Positions 7,724 to 15,198 of a DNA stretch of 39,826 nucleotides are shown piece by piece (position 1 is the first letter of the stretch; each line of letters begins with the position of its first letter). The DNA comes from Alphaproteobacteria bacterium MarineAlpha5_Bin7 (lineage in GTDB: Bacteria; Pseudomonadota; Alphaproteobacteria; HIMB59; GCA-002718135): positions 1 through 39,826 of the forward strand of contig PTKX01000009.1 of NCBI GenBank assembly GCA_002938195.1. Direction: 5' to 3'. A program made the translations under genes and the position numbers. The notes under the pieces are model-generated. The model had not been told where the DNA came from. It did not search any database and saw only the letters and a list, made by a program, of their open reading frames with translations.

Positions 7724-8752
7724 ATGTCTAACTCCATTCGCAATAGTTTTTTAGGACTAGGTCCTATGAGCAATAATGTTATTGAAGCAATAGATGAGTA
7801 TTCTTTTGAAGAGAAAAAGGCTATTATGATTATATGTTCAAGAAATCAAATTGAGTGTAAGAGCTTAGGTTCTGGGTATGTTAATGATTATTCCACTGAA
7901 GATTTTAGCTCTATTATCAATCATAAAAAAAAAAGAAATCCTTATATTTATTTATGCAGAGACCATTCTGGACCTTTTGTAAGAAATACACCTAAAGATA
8001 ATTTAAAAGATGAGTTGAATGATACAAAAACTAGTATGCAGGTTGACATAGAGTGTGATTTTGATTTGATACATGTAGATACATCCTTATGCGGAAGTCA
8101 AAAATATGAAATTGCTGAAGAGTTAATAAATCATTGTAATAGTTTAGATAAAAAAAAAGAATCTCTCTTTTTTGAATATGGATCAGAAGAACATGGAGTT
8201 GCTCTTAATAGAGAAAATTTTAAAAGAGATTTAGATTTTTTGTCAAAATTTAATAATATTGAATTTCTCGTAGGCACTACTGGGAGTTTAACTAAAGAGA
8301 TATATCAAGCTGGTGAGTTTAATAATGAAGACTCATTATTTATGAGCAATCTAGCTGAGGAATATAATATCCGCATTAAGGATCATAATTGTGATTATCT
8401 TGATTTTGCTGATGTAAAATTGAGAAAAATATCAGGTATTGGGGCATTGAATGTAGCTCCAAGTTTTGGAGCTTTTGAGTCTAAGATTTTGATTAATATT
8501 GCATCCTCTTTACAGCTTTTTAAATTAATTGAAAATTTTAAAAATGTAGTTTTGCAGAAAAAAAAATGGATCAAATGGTGTTATGATAACTCAAATAATA
8601 ATATTAAATTTTTTAGCTCTGCACATTATTTTTTTATGCATGAATCATATTTTGAATTAGTAGAACAAATTAAAAAGCATAGAGATTTAAATAAAGAAAC
8701 TATTAATTTTTTAAAAAAATATATTAATATATATTTGCAAGATATAGATTGA
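7724..8752 (+). CDS. GatZ/KbaZ-like TIM-barrel protein (tagatose-bisphosphate aldolase accessory-subunit superfamily)
   Basis: The 342-residue protein resembles class II tagatose-1,6-bisphosphate aldolase non-catalytic subunits in motif order. CSRNQIE (38-44) matches the ATSNQV region, CRDHSGP (78-84) the GGDHLGPN region, and LIHVDTSLCG (115-124) the KIHLDxSMSC region. EYGSEEHG (151-158) matches IGTEVP. A late KDHNCDYL...GIGALNVAPSFG stretch matches the AHSTDYQ...LKVGPALTFA region. Similarity is by eye and distant. No GatY/KbaY catalytic partner is seen in the window, so it may act alone or with the upstream PanB-like protein. It converges on the E1-beta gene with a 4-base gap. It could equally be an uncharacterised sugar aldolase or epimerase. 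Confidence 0.6.
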   Translation: MSNSIRNSFLGLGPMSNNVIEAIDEYSFEEKKAIMIICSRNQIECKSLGSGYVNDYSTEDFSSIINHKKKRNPYIYLCRDHSGPFVRNTPKDNLKDELNDTKTSMQVDIECDFDLIHVDTSLCGSQKYEIAEELINHCNSLDKKKESLFFEYGSEEHGVALNRENFKRDLDFLSKFNNIEFLVGTTGSLTKEIYQAGEFNNEDSLFMSNLAEEYNIRIKDHNCDYLDFADVKLRKISGIGALNVAPSFGAFESKILINIASSLQLFKLIENFKNVVLQKKKWIKWCYDNSNNNIKFFSSAHYFFMHESYFELVEQIKKHRDLNKETINFLKKYINIYLQDID

Positions 8753-8756
8753 TCCT

Positions 8757-9755
8757 CTACTCCATAAGTTTTTTTGAAAAATTAACTATATTTTCCATAC
8801 TTGGTATTGACTCTTTCTCCAAGTTAGGCGCAACTGGCACAGGAGTATCTTCTGCTGTATATCGAATTACAGGTTTTAATAAATCTCCAAAACAATGTTC
8901 AAAAATTATTGAAGTTATTTCGCTTGCTACACTTGAAGTATAATGACCTTCACTTACGACTAGAGCACGCTTATTCTTCTTTACAGATTTAATTATATTT
9001 TCTTTATCAAGAGGGTTTAATGATCTAAGATCAATAACTTCTGCATTAATATTACTTTTCTTTAATTCTATTGCAGCTTCTTCAGCTATATTAACCATTC
9101 TAGAATAAGAGATTATGGTAATATCATTGCCTTCAAGTCTAATAGATGCCTTACCAAATTCAGCATCAATATTTTTTTTATCTAGAGATCCTTTTGAGTT
9201 ATAAAGCATTTTATGTTCTAAGAAGACTACAGGATCATCCAGCTGAATTGACTTTCTTAAGAGATGATAAGCGTCGCATGGTTTTGAAGGCATTACCAGA
9301 TATAATCCGGGAATGTGCATAATCCAAGACTCTAGACTTTGAGAATGTTGTGCCCCACCAGATCTACCAGTTCCACCTTGTGCTCTTAATACCATTGGAA
9401 CACTAGTTTGCCCTCCAAACATATATCTAATTTTGGCAGCTTGATTAGCAATTTGATCTAAAGACATTCCAAAAAAATCTACATACATTAATTCTGCAAT
9501 CGGTTTTAAACCAGTCATTGCAGCACCAACACTAGCACCAATAATAGAAGGCTCTGAGATTGGTGTATCAATAACTCTATTTTCACCAAAAATATCTAAT
9601 AATCCTTTAGTTGCCCCGTAAGCGCCTCCGTATTTTGCTACATCTTCACCCATTATAATAACATTCTTATTTTCATTCATTTCATCATGCATGGCTAAAC
9701 GCAAAGCATCTCTATAAGTAATTTCCTCAAAATAATCTTTTTCTATATCCGACAT
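8757..9755 (-). CDS. 2-oxoacid dehydrogenase E1 component, beta subunit
   Basis: The 332-residue transketolase-like protein matches the beta subunits of pyruvate, acetoin and branched-chain dehydrogenases. It has MGEDVAKYGGAYGATKGL near the N-terminus, TPISEPSIIGASVGAA, RAQGGTGRSGGAQHSQSLE (about 124-142) and the C-terminal transketolase domain with EVIDLRSLNPLD. The ATG at 9755 shares one base with the alpha stop (TGATG), so translation is probably coupled. The bottom-strand frame also has TTG at 9758, which is less likely. No E2 or E3 gene follows; only a separate lipoyl domain occurs at 13813-14046. The substrate is unknown. The AcoB-like motifs and sugar context suggest a small 2-oxoacid, an aldehyde or an acetoin-like compound. 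Confidence 0.9.
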   Translation of the reverse strand: MSDIEKDYFEEITYRDALRLAMHDEMNENKNVIIMGEDVAKYGGAYGATKGLLDIFGENRVIDTPISEPSIIGASVGAAMTGLKPIAELMYVDFFGMSLDQIANQAAKIRYMFGGQTSVPMVLRAQGGTGRSGGAQHSQSLESWIMHIPGLYLVMPSKPCDAYHLLRKSIQLDDPVVFLEHKMLYNSKGSLDKKNIDAEFGKASIRLEGNDITIISYSRMVNIAEEAAIELKKSNINAEVIDLRSLNPLDKENIIKSVKKNKRALVVSEGHYTSSVASEITSIIFEHCFGDLLKPVIRYTAEDTPVPVAPNLEKESIPSMENIVNFSKKLME

Positions 9756-10756
9756 CAATTACCAATTATTTTTTTTATTCTTGTTTTAATGCTCTCAGGA
9801 TTTTTATTACTATAAACATCCTTAAAAATTTCATTTGTATCATTTAAAGAAGCATTAATAGCGAAACTAATAGCCTCATCCATTTCATTTGAGATTTCAT
9901 TATCCAGTTTATCAATATTATCTTTTGATAAAATATTTTTATCAATTAATTTTTTTTTCGCAAATTTTATAGGATCTCTTTCTCTGTATAATTTTTCCTC
10001 ATCTATATCTCTATATGGACTTTTATCCATTCTAGCATGACCATAAAATCTATAACATTCAATTTCTATAAACCCCGGTTTTCCAGAACGAGCGTCATCA
10101 ATAATAGGCTTGATTTTGTAATATGCCTCTTCAACATCAAGAGTGTTTACCGAGCAAGCATTTAGTCCAAAAGATTTCGCTCTACCAGTAAAATCTTTTA
10201 CTGCAACCGCTTTGTCTATTTTTGTACCCATTCCATATTGGTTATTAATACAACAAAAGACTACAGGGAGATCCCACAGAGCCGCCATGTTCATACTTTC
10301 ATAAAGTATTCCTTGTTGTAGTGCGCCATCACCAAAAAAAGCTACAGAAATACTAGGTTTAGAAAAATATTTATAACTCATTCCTGCTCCAACCACTGTA
10401 GGTATGCCACCGCCAACAATAGCATTAGCACCTAAATGTCCTACACTCATATCTGCAATATGCATGGAACCACCTTTACCTTTACAATAACCATCTTTTT
10501 TGCCTGCAATTTCAGCCATCATTTTATTTGGATCTCCGCCTCTTGCTAAAAATATGCCATGACCACGATGGTGTGTTGTGAATGTATCATTATCATTCAT
10601 TGCTTTACTAATACAAGTTGGGCCAAGTTCTTCTCCAATGGATAAATGCAGCATAGAGCCAGCAGTTTCTCCTTTAATAAATAACTCTGAAACTCTCTCT
10701 TCAAACGTTCTTATACGTTTCATTGTTTTATAAAAATCTTCAAGAAAGGTATTCAT
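9755..10756 (-). CDS. 2-oxoacid dehydrogenase E1 component, alpha subunit
   Basis: The 333-residue thiamine-diphosphate subunit has the GDG...NN motif: GDG at 142-144 and NN at 171-172 (CCINNQYGMGT). It also has the phosphorylation-loop-like segment FYGHARMDKSPYRD and the N-terminal HHRGHGIFLARGGD typical of PDH/acetoin E1-alpha. It would bind ThDP with Mg2+ at the interface with the beta subunit encoded next. It starts 7 bases after the stop of the upstream dehydrogenase gene (10764-11801), so the alcohol dehydrogenase and E1 pair form one operon. A reasonable inference is that an alcohol or polyol is oxidised first and its carbonyl product is processed by the E1 pair. Confidence 0.9.
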   Translation of the reverse strand: MNTFLEDFYKTMKRIRTFEERVSELFIKGETAGSMLHLSIGEELGPTCISKAMNDNDTFTTHHRGHGIFLARGGDPNKMMAEIAGKKDGYCKGKGGSMHIADMSVGHLGANAIVGGGIPTVVGAGMSYKYFSKPSISVAFFGDGALQQGILYESMNMAALWDLPVVFCCINNQYGMGTKIDKAVAVKDFTGRAKSFGLNACSVNTLDVEEAYYKIKPIIDDARSGKPGFIEIECYRFYGHARMDKSPYRDIDEEKLYRERDPIKFAKKKLIDKNILSKDNIDKLDNEISNEMDEAISFAINASLNDTNEIFKDVYSNKNPESIKTRIKKIIGN

Positions 10757-10763
10757 ATAAGTA

Positions 10764-11801
10764 TTAGTATATATTGTTTATTTGCAATTTAATATCATTT
10801 GGTCTGTGTTCAGAAGCTCTTTTAAAAGCACCAACGCTTTCTTTAAATGGAATGGTGTCAGTGATTAAAGGTTTCACATCAATTTTATTAGTGGCAAGCA
10901 TTTGTATAGCTTTTTCGTATTGGTTTGCATATCTAAAAACAGTTTCAATTTTAGCTTCCTTTACAGATAGAGGGGTTATATCAAATGATATTTTTTCTAC
11001 CGGCATTCCTATTACGACTATAGTTCCACCAGGGGCGATATTTTCAACTATTAGATCATAAGCTTTCGTTGATCCAGAAGCTTCAAACAAAATATCGAAA
11101 CCCCAACCCTTTGTCTCATCTGTTTTAATTTGCTTTAAATCATCTTTAGTAAGATCAATAGGAATAAGTCCTTTATATTTCTCACAAATTTTTAGCTTTT
11201 CTTTTACTATATCTGCTACAAAAATTTTAGAACAACCGTTAGCTAACGCTGATAGAGCAGTTACTATCCCTATCGGTCCACAACCTAGAACCAGTCCTAT
11301 AGAACCTGGTTGAATTTTTACTTTAGATACTGCTTGCAATCCTACAGCTAATGGTTCTATCATTGCACCTTCTGCGAAAGAAACATTATCATTTAATTTA
11401 AATGTAAAGTCTGCTGGCATTATAACTTCTGGCCTCAGACATCCATGAATTGGAGGTGTTGCCCAAAATTTAACATTTGTATCAACGTTGTACATTCCAA
11501 TCTTATATGCTCTAGAATTTTTATCTGGAATTCCTGGTTCAATACAAACTCGATCTTTGATGTTTAGATTTTTTACGTTTTTACCTTTTGCAATAATAGT
11601 TCCAGAAGCTTCATGACCTAATATCATGGGTTCTTTAACAATAAAATTTCCTATTTTACCATATTCATAATAATGTACATCACTACCACAAATGCCAACT
11701 GTGTTTATTTTAATCTTAACATCATCGGGGCCAAGCTCTTCTTTTATATCAAAATCTCTTATTGAAAGTTGCAATTTTTTTTCAAGGACTAGAGCTATCA
11801 T
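10764..11801 (-). CDS. Zinc-type medium-chain alcohol dehydrogenase, sorbitol/xylitol dehydrogenase-like
   Basis: The 345-residue MDR protein has VGICGSDVHYYEYGKIGNF with the catalytic Cys, the catalytic GHEASG, EPLAVGLQAV and the nucleotide-binding GLVLGCGPIG. These fit L-iditol/sorbitol or xylitol dehydrogenases, which oxidise a polyol to a ketose with NAD+. The structural-zinc cysteines of most family members are missing: the region reads IPDKNSRAYKIGMYNV. Some sorbitol dehydrogenases also lack this zinc, so the enzyme can still be active. ATG at 11801 is preferred to TTG at 11804. It is the first gene of an operon with E1-alpha and E1-beta. With the nearby PfkB kinase and xylose genes it suggests use of polyols. 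The exact substrate is not readable. Confidence 0.88.
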   Translation of the reverse strand: MIALVLEKKLQLSIRDFDIKEELGPDDVKIKINTVGICGSDVHYYEYGKIGNFIVKEPMILGHEASGTIIAKGKNVKNLNIKDRVCIEPGIPDKNSRAYKIGMYNVDTNVKFWATPPIHGCLRPEVIMPADFTFKLNDNVSFAEGAMIEPLAVGLQAVSKVKIQPGSIGLVLGCGPIGIVTALSALANGCSKIFVADIVKEKLKICEKYKGLIPIDLTKDDLKQIKTDETKGWGFDILFEASGSTKAYDLIVENIAPGGTIVVIGMPVEKISFDITPLSVKEAKIETVFRYANQYEKAIQMLATNKIDVKPLITDTIPFKESVGAFKRASEHRPNDIKLQINNIY

Positions 11802-11846
11802 CAATTTTTAATGTAAAATGTTATTTTATATAAAAAAATAATATAT

Positions 11847-11852
11847 TATAAT
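11847..11852 (+). promoter_or_regulatory. Possible -10 element (TATAAT) for the hydroxylase gene
   Basis: A perfect TATAAT lies 21 bases before the ATG at 11874, in the 72-base divergent region between the dehydrogenase and hydroxylase genes. No good -35 is seen at the usual distance, and this region is nearly all A and T, so support is weak. Confidence 0.25.
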
Positions 11853-11873
11853 ACTTTTTTTATATAGTGAATT

Positions 11874-12848
11874 ATGACTGATAGTGATTATATTATTGAT
11901 GATAAAGGAAATTGGAGACCAGCTAAAAAATTAGAGTTTGATCCAATTTTTGTTTGGCCTCCTCGTCCGATACAATTTTTAAAATATTTATTTTCTTTCC
12001 CTGGTTATATATGGCCTTGGAACATATTCTATATAGCTATAGCTGTTATTATATATCTATTCTTTCAACCAGCGATTTCGGAATGTAAAAATTTTTCTTT
12101 TAGTTGGATTTCTATAGTTTTTCTTCGTAATTTATTTTTGGTTTTTGTATATGCAGGTTTAATGCACTTAAGATTTTATATTTTTAAATATCAAGGAGAA
12201 AAGTATCAATACAATACAAAGCCTTTGGGAACTGGAAATAAGTTCTGGCATTTTGGAAGTCAAACTAGGGAAAATATGTTTTGGACTCTTTGTAGCGCTG
12301 TGCCAATATGGTCGGCTTATGAAGTAATTTTTTTATGGGGATATGCTAATAATATATTTCCTTATATTGATTTTAATACTAATCCCATTTATTTTTGCGT
12401 GTTATTTTTATTGCTACCAGGCTGGCAAATGGTACATTTTTATTTTTCTCATCGTATCACTCATTGGAAGCCTTTATATAAATGGGTTCATTATTTACAT
12501 CATAGAAATGTTAATACTGGTCCTTGGTCCGGTCTTTCTATGCATCCTGTTGAGCATATAATATATTTTAGCACTGTGTTAATTCATTTTATCATACCAT
12601 CACATCCTCTGCATATGATTTTTCATATTCAAAGGACAGGTCTTGCGGCCATCCATGGACATTCTGGATTTGATAAAATTATGCTTAATAAACATAGAGC
12701 TAAATTACCGCATGCTTCGTATTTCCATTATTTACATCACAAGTATTTTGAATGTAATTATGGAGAATTATGGATGCCTTTAGATAAATGGTTTGGATCT
12801 TTTCATAATGGCTCAAAAGAAGATGATGAAAGGCTTGTAAATAAATAG
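11874..12848 (+). CDS. Sterol desaturase / fatty acid hydroxylase family membrane oxygenase
   Basis: The 324-residue membrane protein has the di-iron histidine set of the fatty acid hydroxylase superfamily: HFYFSHRITH (188-197), HYLHH (206-210), HPVEH (224-228), HGHSG (261-265) and HYLHH (285-289). Hydrophobic segments lie near 44-66, 80-98, 140-158 and 170-188. The family hydroxylates or desaturates sterols, ceramides, carotenoids or alkylglycerols and needs an external electron donor. No lipid or sterol gene is adjacent; its neighbours are a polyol dehydrogenase (divergent) and a PfkB kinase (40-base gap, same strand). It is a fourth membrane di-iron enzyme in 13 kb. Either it joins the same substrate pathway or the block also modifies a lipid. 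Confidence 0.85.
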   Translation: MTDSDYIIDDKGNWRPAKKLEFDPIFVWPPRPIQFLKYLFSFPGYIWPWNIFYIAIAVIIYLFFQPAISECKNFSFSWISIVFLRNLFLVFVYAGLMHLRFYIFKYQGEKYQYNTKPLGTGNKFWHFGSQTRENMFWTLCSAVPIWSAYEVIFLWGYANNIFPYIDFNTNPIYFCVLFLLLPGWQMVHFYFSHRITHWKPLYKWVHYLHHRNVNTGPWSGLSMHPVEHIIYFSTVLIHFIIPSHPLHMIFHIQRTGLAAIHGHSGFDKIMLNKHRAKLPHASYFHYLHHKYFECNYGELWMPLDKWFGSFHNGSKEDDERLVNK

Positions 12849-12888
12849 TTTTTTTTAATTTAATTTAACTTATTTTTTTTATTTTATT

Positions 12889-13806
12889 ATGATTTTATCA
12901 TGTGGCGAAAATGTAATTGATTTTATTCCAACTAGTTATAAAAAAAATTATTATAAAGCTTGTATTGGAGGTTCGCCCCTAAATACTGCTTTAGCTTTAG
13001 GTCGTTTAAACCAACCTGTATATTTTTTTTCACGAGTTTCTAATGATTTTTTTGGAAAAAAAATAGTTAATTTTTTAAAACAAAATAATGTAAACACTTC
13101 ACTTTTACAAAGAACTGAGGATCTTACAACCGTTGCAATTGTAAGTGAAAAAAAGAATCCTCAATTTTCTTTTCATGCAGCTCAGACTGCAGATCGAAAT
13201 TTAAAAGATTATCAATTTAACAAAACTCTTTATAAAAAAGTTTTATTAGCTCATTTTGGATCAATTTCATTAGTGCTTCCACCAGGTTCAGAGACATATT
13301 TCAAATTAATGAAAAAATTACAAAATAAATGTATCATATCAATAGATCCCAATATTAGAGAAAATTTAATTTCTAACAAAAATTCCTTTATTAAACGTTT
13401 TAATAAATTTTTAAATTTAGCAGATATAATTAAATTAAGTGAAGAAGATATGAAGTTTATTAACAATAGAAAAAATAATGATTTTATAATAAAAAATTGG
13501 ATAAAAAAAAATAAAGTATCAATAGTAATTTTAACAAAAGGATCTTTAGGAGCTTCACTTTATACTGATAATTATAAGATAAATGTTAAAGCAAAGAAAA
13601 TAAAAGTTATTGATACAGTGGGAGCTGGAGATAGTTTTCAAGCAGGGATTATTTCTTGGTTAAATAATCATAATTTATTAAAAGAAAAAAAATTTCTTAA
13701 ATTAAAAAAGAATCATTGGAAATCTTGTTTAGAACATGCATCAAAAATTGCCTCACATTGTTGTAAAAATGAAGGATGTGATCCTCCATGGGCAAAGGAA
13801 GTATAA
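12889..13806 (+). CDS. PfkB-family carbohydrate kinase (fructokinase-like)
   Basis: The 305-residue kinase has the first PfkB signature region IGGSPLNTALALGRL (about 26-40) and the C-terminal signature DTVGAGDSFQAGI, whose Asp is the catalytic base and whose GAGD forms the anion hole. The IGGSPLN start and DPNIRENL are typical of bacterial fructokinases. It phosphorylates a sugar with ATP in the cytoplasm, probably the ketose made by the neighbouring polyol dehydrogenase (fructose from sorbitol). Other sugars such as 2-keto-3-deoxygluconate cannot be excluded. It is co-directional with the hydroxylase gene and ends 6 bases from the convergent lipoyl-domain gene. Confidence 0.85.
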   Translation: MILSCGENVIDFIPTSYKKNYYKACIGGSPLNTALALGRLNQPVYFFSRVSNDFFGKKIVNFLKQNNVNTSLLQRTEDLTTVAIVSEKKNPQFSFHAAQTADRNLKDYQFNKTLYKKVLLAHFGSISLVLPPGSETYFKLMKKLQNKCIISIDPNIRENLISNKNSFIKRFNKFLNLADIIKLSEEDMKFINNRKNNDFIIKNWIKKNKVSIVILTKGSLGASLYTDNYKINVKAKKIKVIDTVGAGDSFQAGIISWLNNHNLLKEKKFLKLKKNHWKSCLEHASKIASHCCKNEGCDPPWAKEV

Positions 13807-13812
13807 TCTCTC

Positions 13813-14046
13813 TTATTCAACTAGAGCAATTACTTCACCAACTTTTGTATCTTGACCCTCCGGGGCTACTATTTTCTTTAAGGTACCATCTTCTAATGCT
13901 GGCAACTCAACAGTAGTTTTATCAGTTTCTATTTCAGCTATAATTTGACCTCTTGCAAAAGAATCGCCTTCCTTAATAATCCACTTTGATATTTTGCCTT
14001 CCTCCATAGTTTCTCCCAATCTTGGTAGAGTAATTTCTTTTGTCAT
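13813..14046 (-). CDS. Free-standing E2-type lipoyl domain protein
   Basis: The 77-residue protein is one complete biotin/lipoyl attachment domain, starting MTKEITLPRLGETMEEG and carrying ETDKT with the modification lysine at K43. The LPRLGETMEEG start and ETDK motif are of the E2 type rather than GcvH. There is no linker, no E1/E3-binding domain and no acyltransferase domain, and ATG and stop are clear, so it is not a visible truncation. It probably serves as a swinging arm for the E1-alpha/E1-beta pair at 8757-10756. It lies alone on the minus strand, divergent from the sugar ABC transporter and convergent with the PfkB kinase. Lipoylation is much more likely than biotinylation given the motif. 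Confidence 0.9.
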   Translation of the reverse strand: MTKEITLPRLGETMEEGKISKWIIKEGDSFARGQIIAEIETDKTTVELPALEDGTLKKIVAPEGQDTKVGEVIALVE

Positions 14047-14113
14047 AATAGCCTTATAAAGAAAAAAATATTAAATTTCATAAATAAATCCTAATTTTAA
14101 ATATAAATTCGTG

Positions 14114-14142
14114 TTGATTATCATTTTTATTTAGCATAACAT
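14114..14142 (+). promoter_or_regulatory. Candidate sigma-70 promoter of the sugar ABC operon
   Basis: TTGATT (14114-14119) and TAACAT (14137-14142) are separated by 17 bases and lie about 30 bases before the binding-protein ATG. Each hexamer matches four of six consensus positions. The following AGGAGG at 14159-14164, 8 bases before ATG at 14173, is one of the strongest ribosome sites in the window and fits a highly made binding protein. Confidence 0.4.
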
Positions 14143-14172
14143 ATTAATAATTAATATAGGAGGATATTAAAT

Positions 14173-15129
14173 ATGAAAAAATATTTTATAATATTGTCTT
14201 CTTTTGTAATTGCGTTTTCATCTTTTTCAGCTAGTGCTTTAAAAGTTGGCGCTATCTATATGGACTCTCAGGGTTTTTATGGTGGTGTAGCAAAGGGTAT
14301 TAAAACAGGAGCTGGAGACTTAGGTGTTGAGCTTATTGGTAATAACTCTCAAGGCGATGTTACAAAGGAATCTGAATTTATTGATCAATTGATTGCGGCA
14401 GGTGTAGAGGCAGTTATAATGTCTCCAGTATCTACAGAAGCTTCAGTAGCAGCTGTGGAAAGAATAAGAGAGGCTGGTATTCCAGTTGTCTGTTATAACA
14501 CTTGTTTAAAAGATGAGGACTCAGAAAGATTGATCAGCGCGCTTGTAACAACAAGCCAAACTGCACTTGGTATTCACATTGGTCGTTTAGCAGGTGAGTG
14601 GGCTATTAAAGCAGAAATGGAACTAAAAATAGGTATTCATAACTGTAATAGATATGAAGCTTGTCAACAAAGAGAAGATGGTTTCATAGCTGGATTAAAA
14701 GAAGTTGGTGCAAAATTCGAAGTTGTAAATAACCAAGAGGCTTTTACTCATGACAAAGCTACACAAATTGGAACTGATATGCTTATTGCAAATCCAGAAA
14801 TCAATTTAATGTATGCTGCTAATGAAGGTGGAACTGCTGGAGCTGTTAATGCTGTTATTGCAGCAGGTCAAGTAGGTCAAACTTATGTTATGGGCACAGA
14901 TACAACAACGGAGCTTATAGAAATGGTTCAACAGGGAGATGTTTTACTTGCTGTTAATTCTCAATTCCCACAAGAAATGGGAGCTGGTGCCATGGAGTAT
15001 GCAATTAAAGCTATAAATGGCGAAGCAATTGGCGAGTTTGTTCAATTGATACCAACTAAAGTTTATACATCACTTGATAAGTTTGCTACTGCAAAGTGGC
15101 TAGTTGATCATGCTGATGGTATTCCGTAA
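14173..15129 (+). CDS. Periplasmic sugar-binding protein of a CUT2-type ABC importer
   Basis: The 318-residue protein begins with a clear signal peptide, MKKYFIILSSF...SSFSASA, with likely cleavage after residue 22 before LKVGAIY. The mature part is a Peripla_BP_4 (ribose/xylose-binding type) fold: FYGGVAKGIKTGAGDLGVEL, a VIMSPVSTEA loop, and QREDGFIAGLKEVG. It binds a sugar or cyclitol in the periplasm and delivers it to the permease at 15199-16182. MocB of rhizopine catabolism is also of this family, but the ligand here cannot be assigned. Xylose is plausible from xylA and xylB downstream. A hairpin follows the stop, which usually makes the binding protein more abundant than the membrane parts. 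Confidence 0.92.
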   Translation: MKKYFIILSSFVIAFSSFSASALKVGAIYMDSQGFYGGVAKGIKTGAGDLGVELIGNNSQGDVTKESEFIDQLIAAGVEAVIMSPVSTEASVAAVERIREAGIPVVCYNTCLKDEDSERLISALVTTSQTALGIHIGRLAGEWAIKAEMELKIGIHNCNRYEACQQREDGFIAGLKEVGAKFEVVNNQEAFTHDKATQIGTDMLIANPEINLMYAANEGGTAGAVNAVIAAGQVGQTYVMGTDTTTELIEMVQQGDVLLAVNSQFPQEMGAGAMEYAIKAINGEAIGEFVQLIPTKVYTSLDKFATAKWLVDHADGIP

Positions 15130-15147
15130 AGTGAAAATTATTTAAAT

Positions 15148-15186
15148 AAAAAAGGGACATCTAGTTCGTTAAATGTCCCTTTTTTT
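15148..15186 (+). terminator. Intercistronic stem-loop with U-tract after the binding-protein gene
   Basis: The arms AAAAAAGGGACAT (15148-15160) and ATGTCCCTTTTTT (15173-15185) pair perfectly over 13 bases, with a 12-base loop and a run of T. It is the clearest rho-independent-type hairpin in the window. Because the permease starts 13 bases later in the same direction, it probably acts as a leaky terminator or an mRNA 3'-end stabiliser, not as a full operon end. Confidence 0.85.
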
Positions 15187-15198
15187 AAAGGAAATTAA

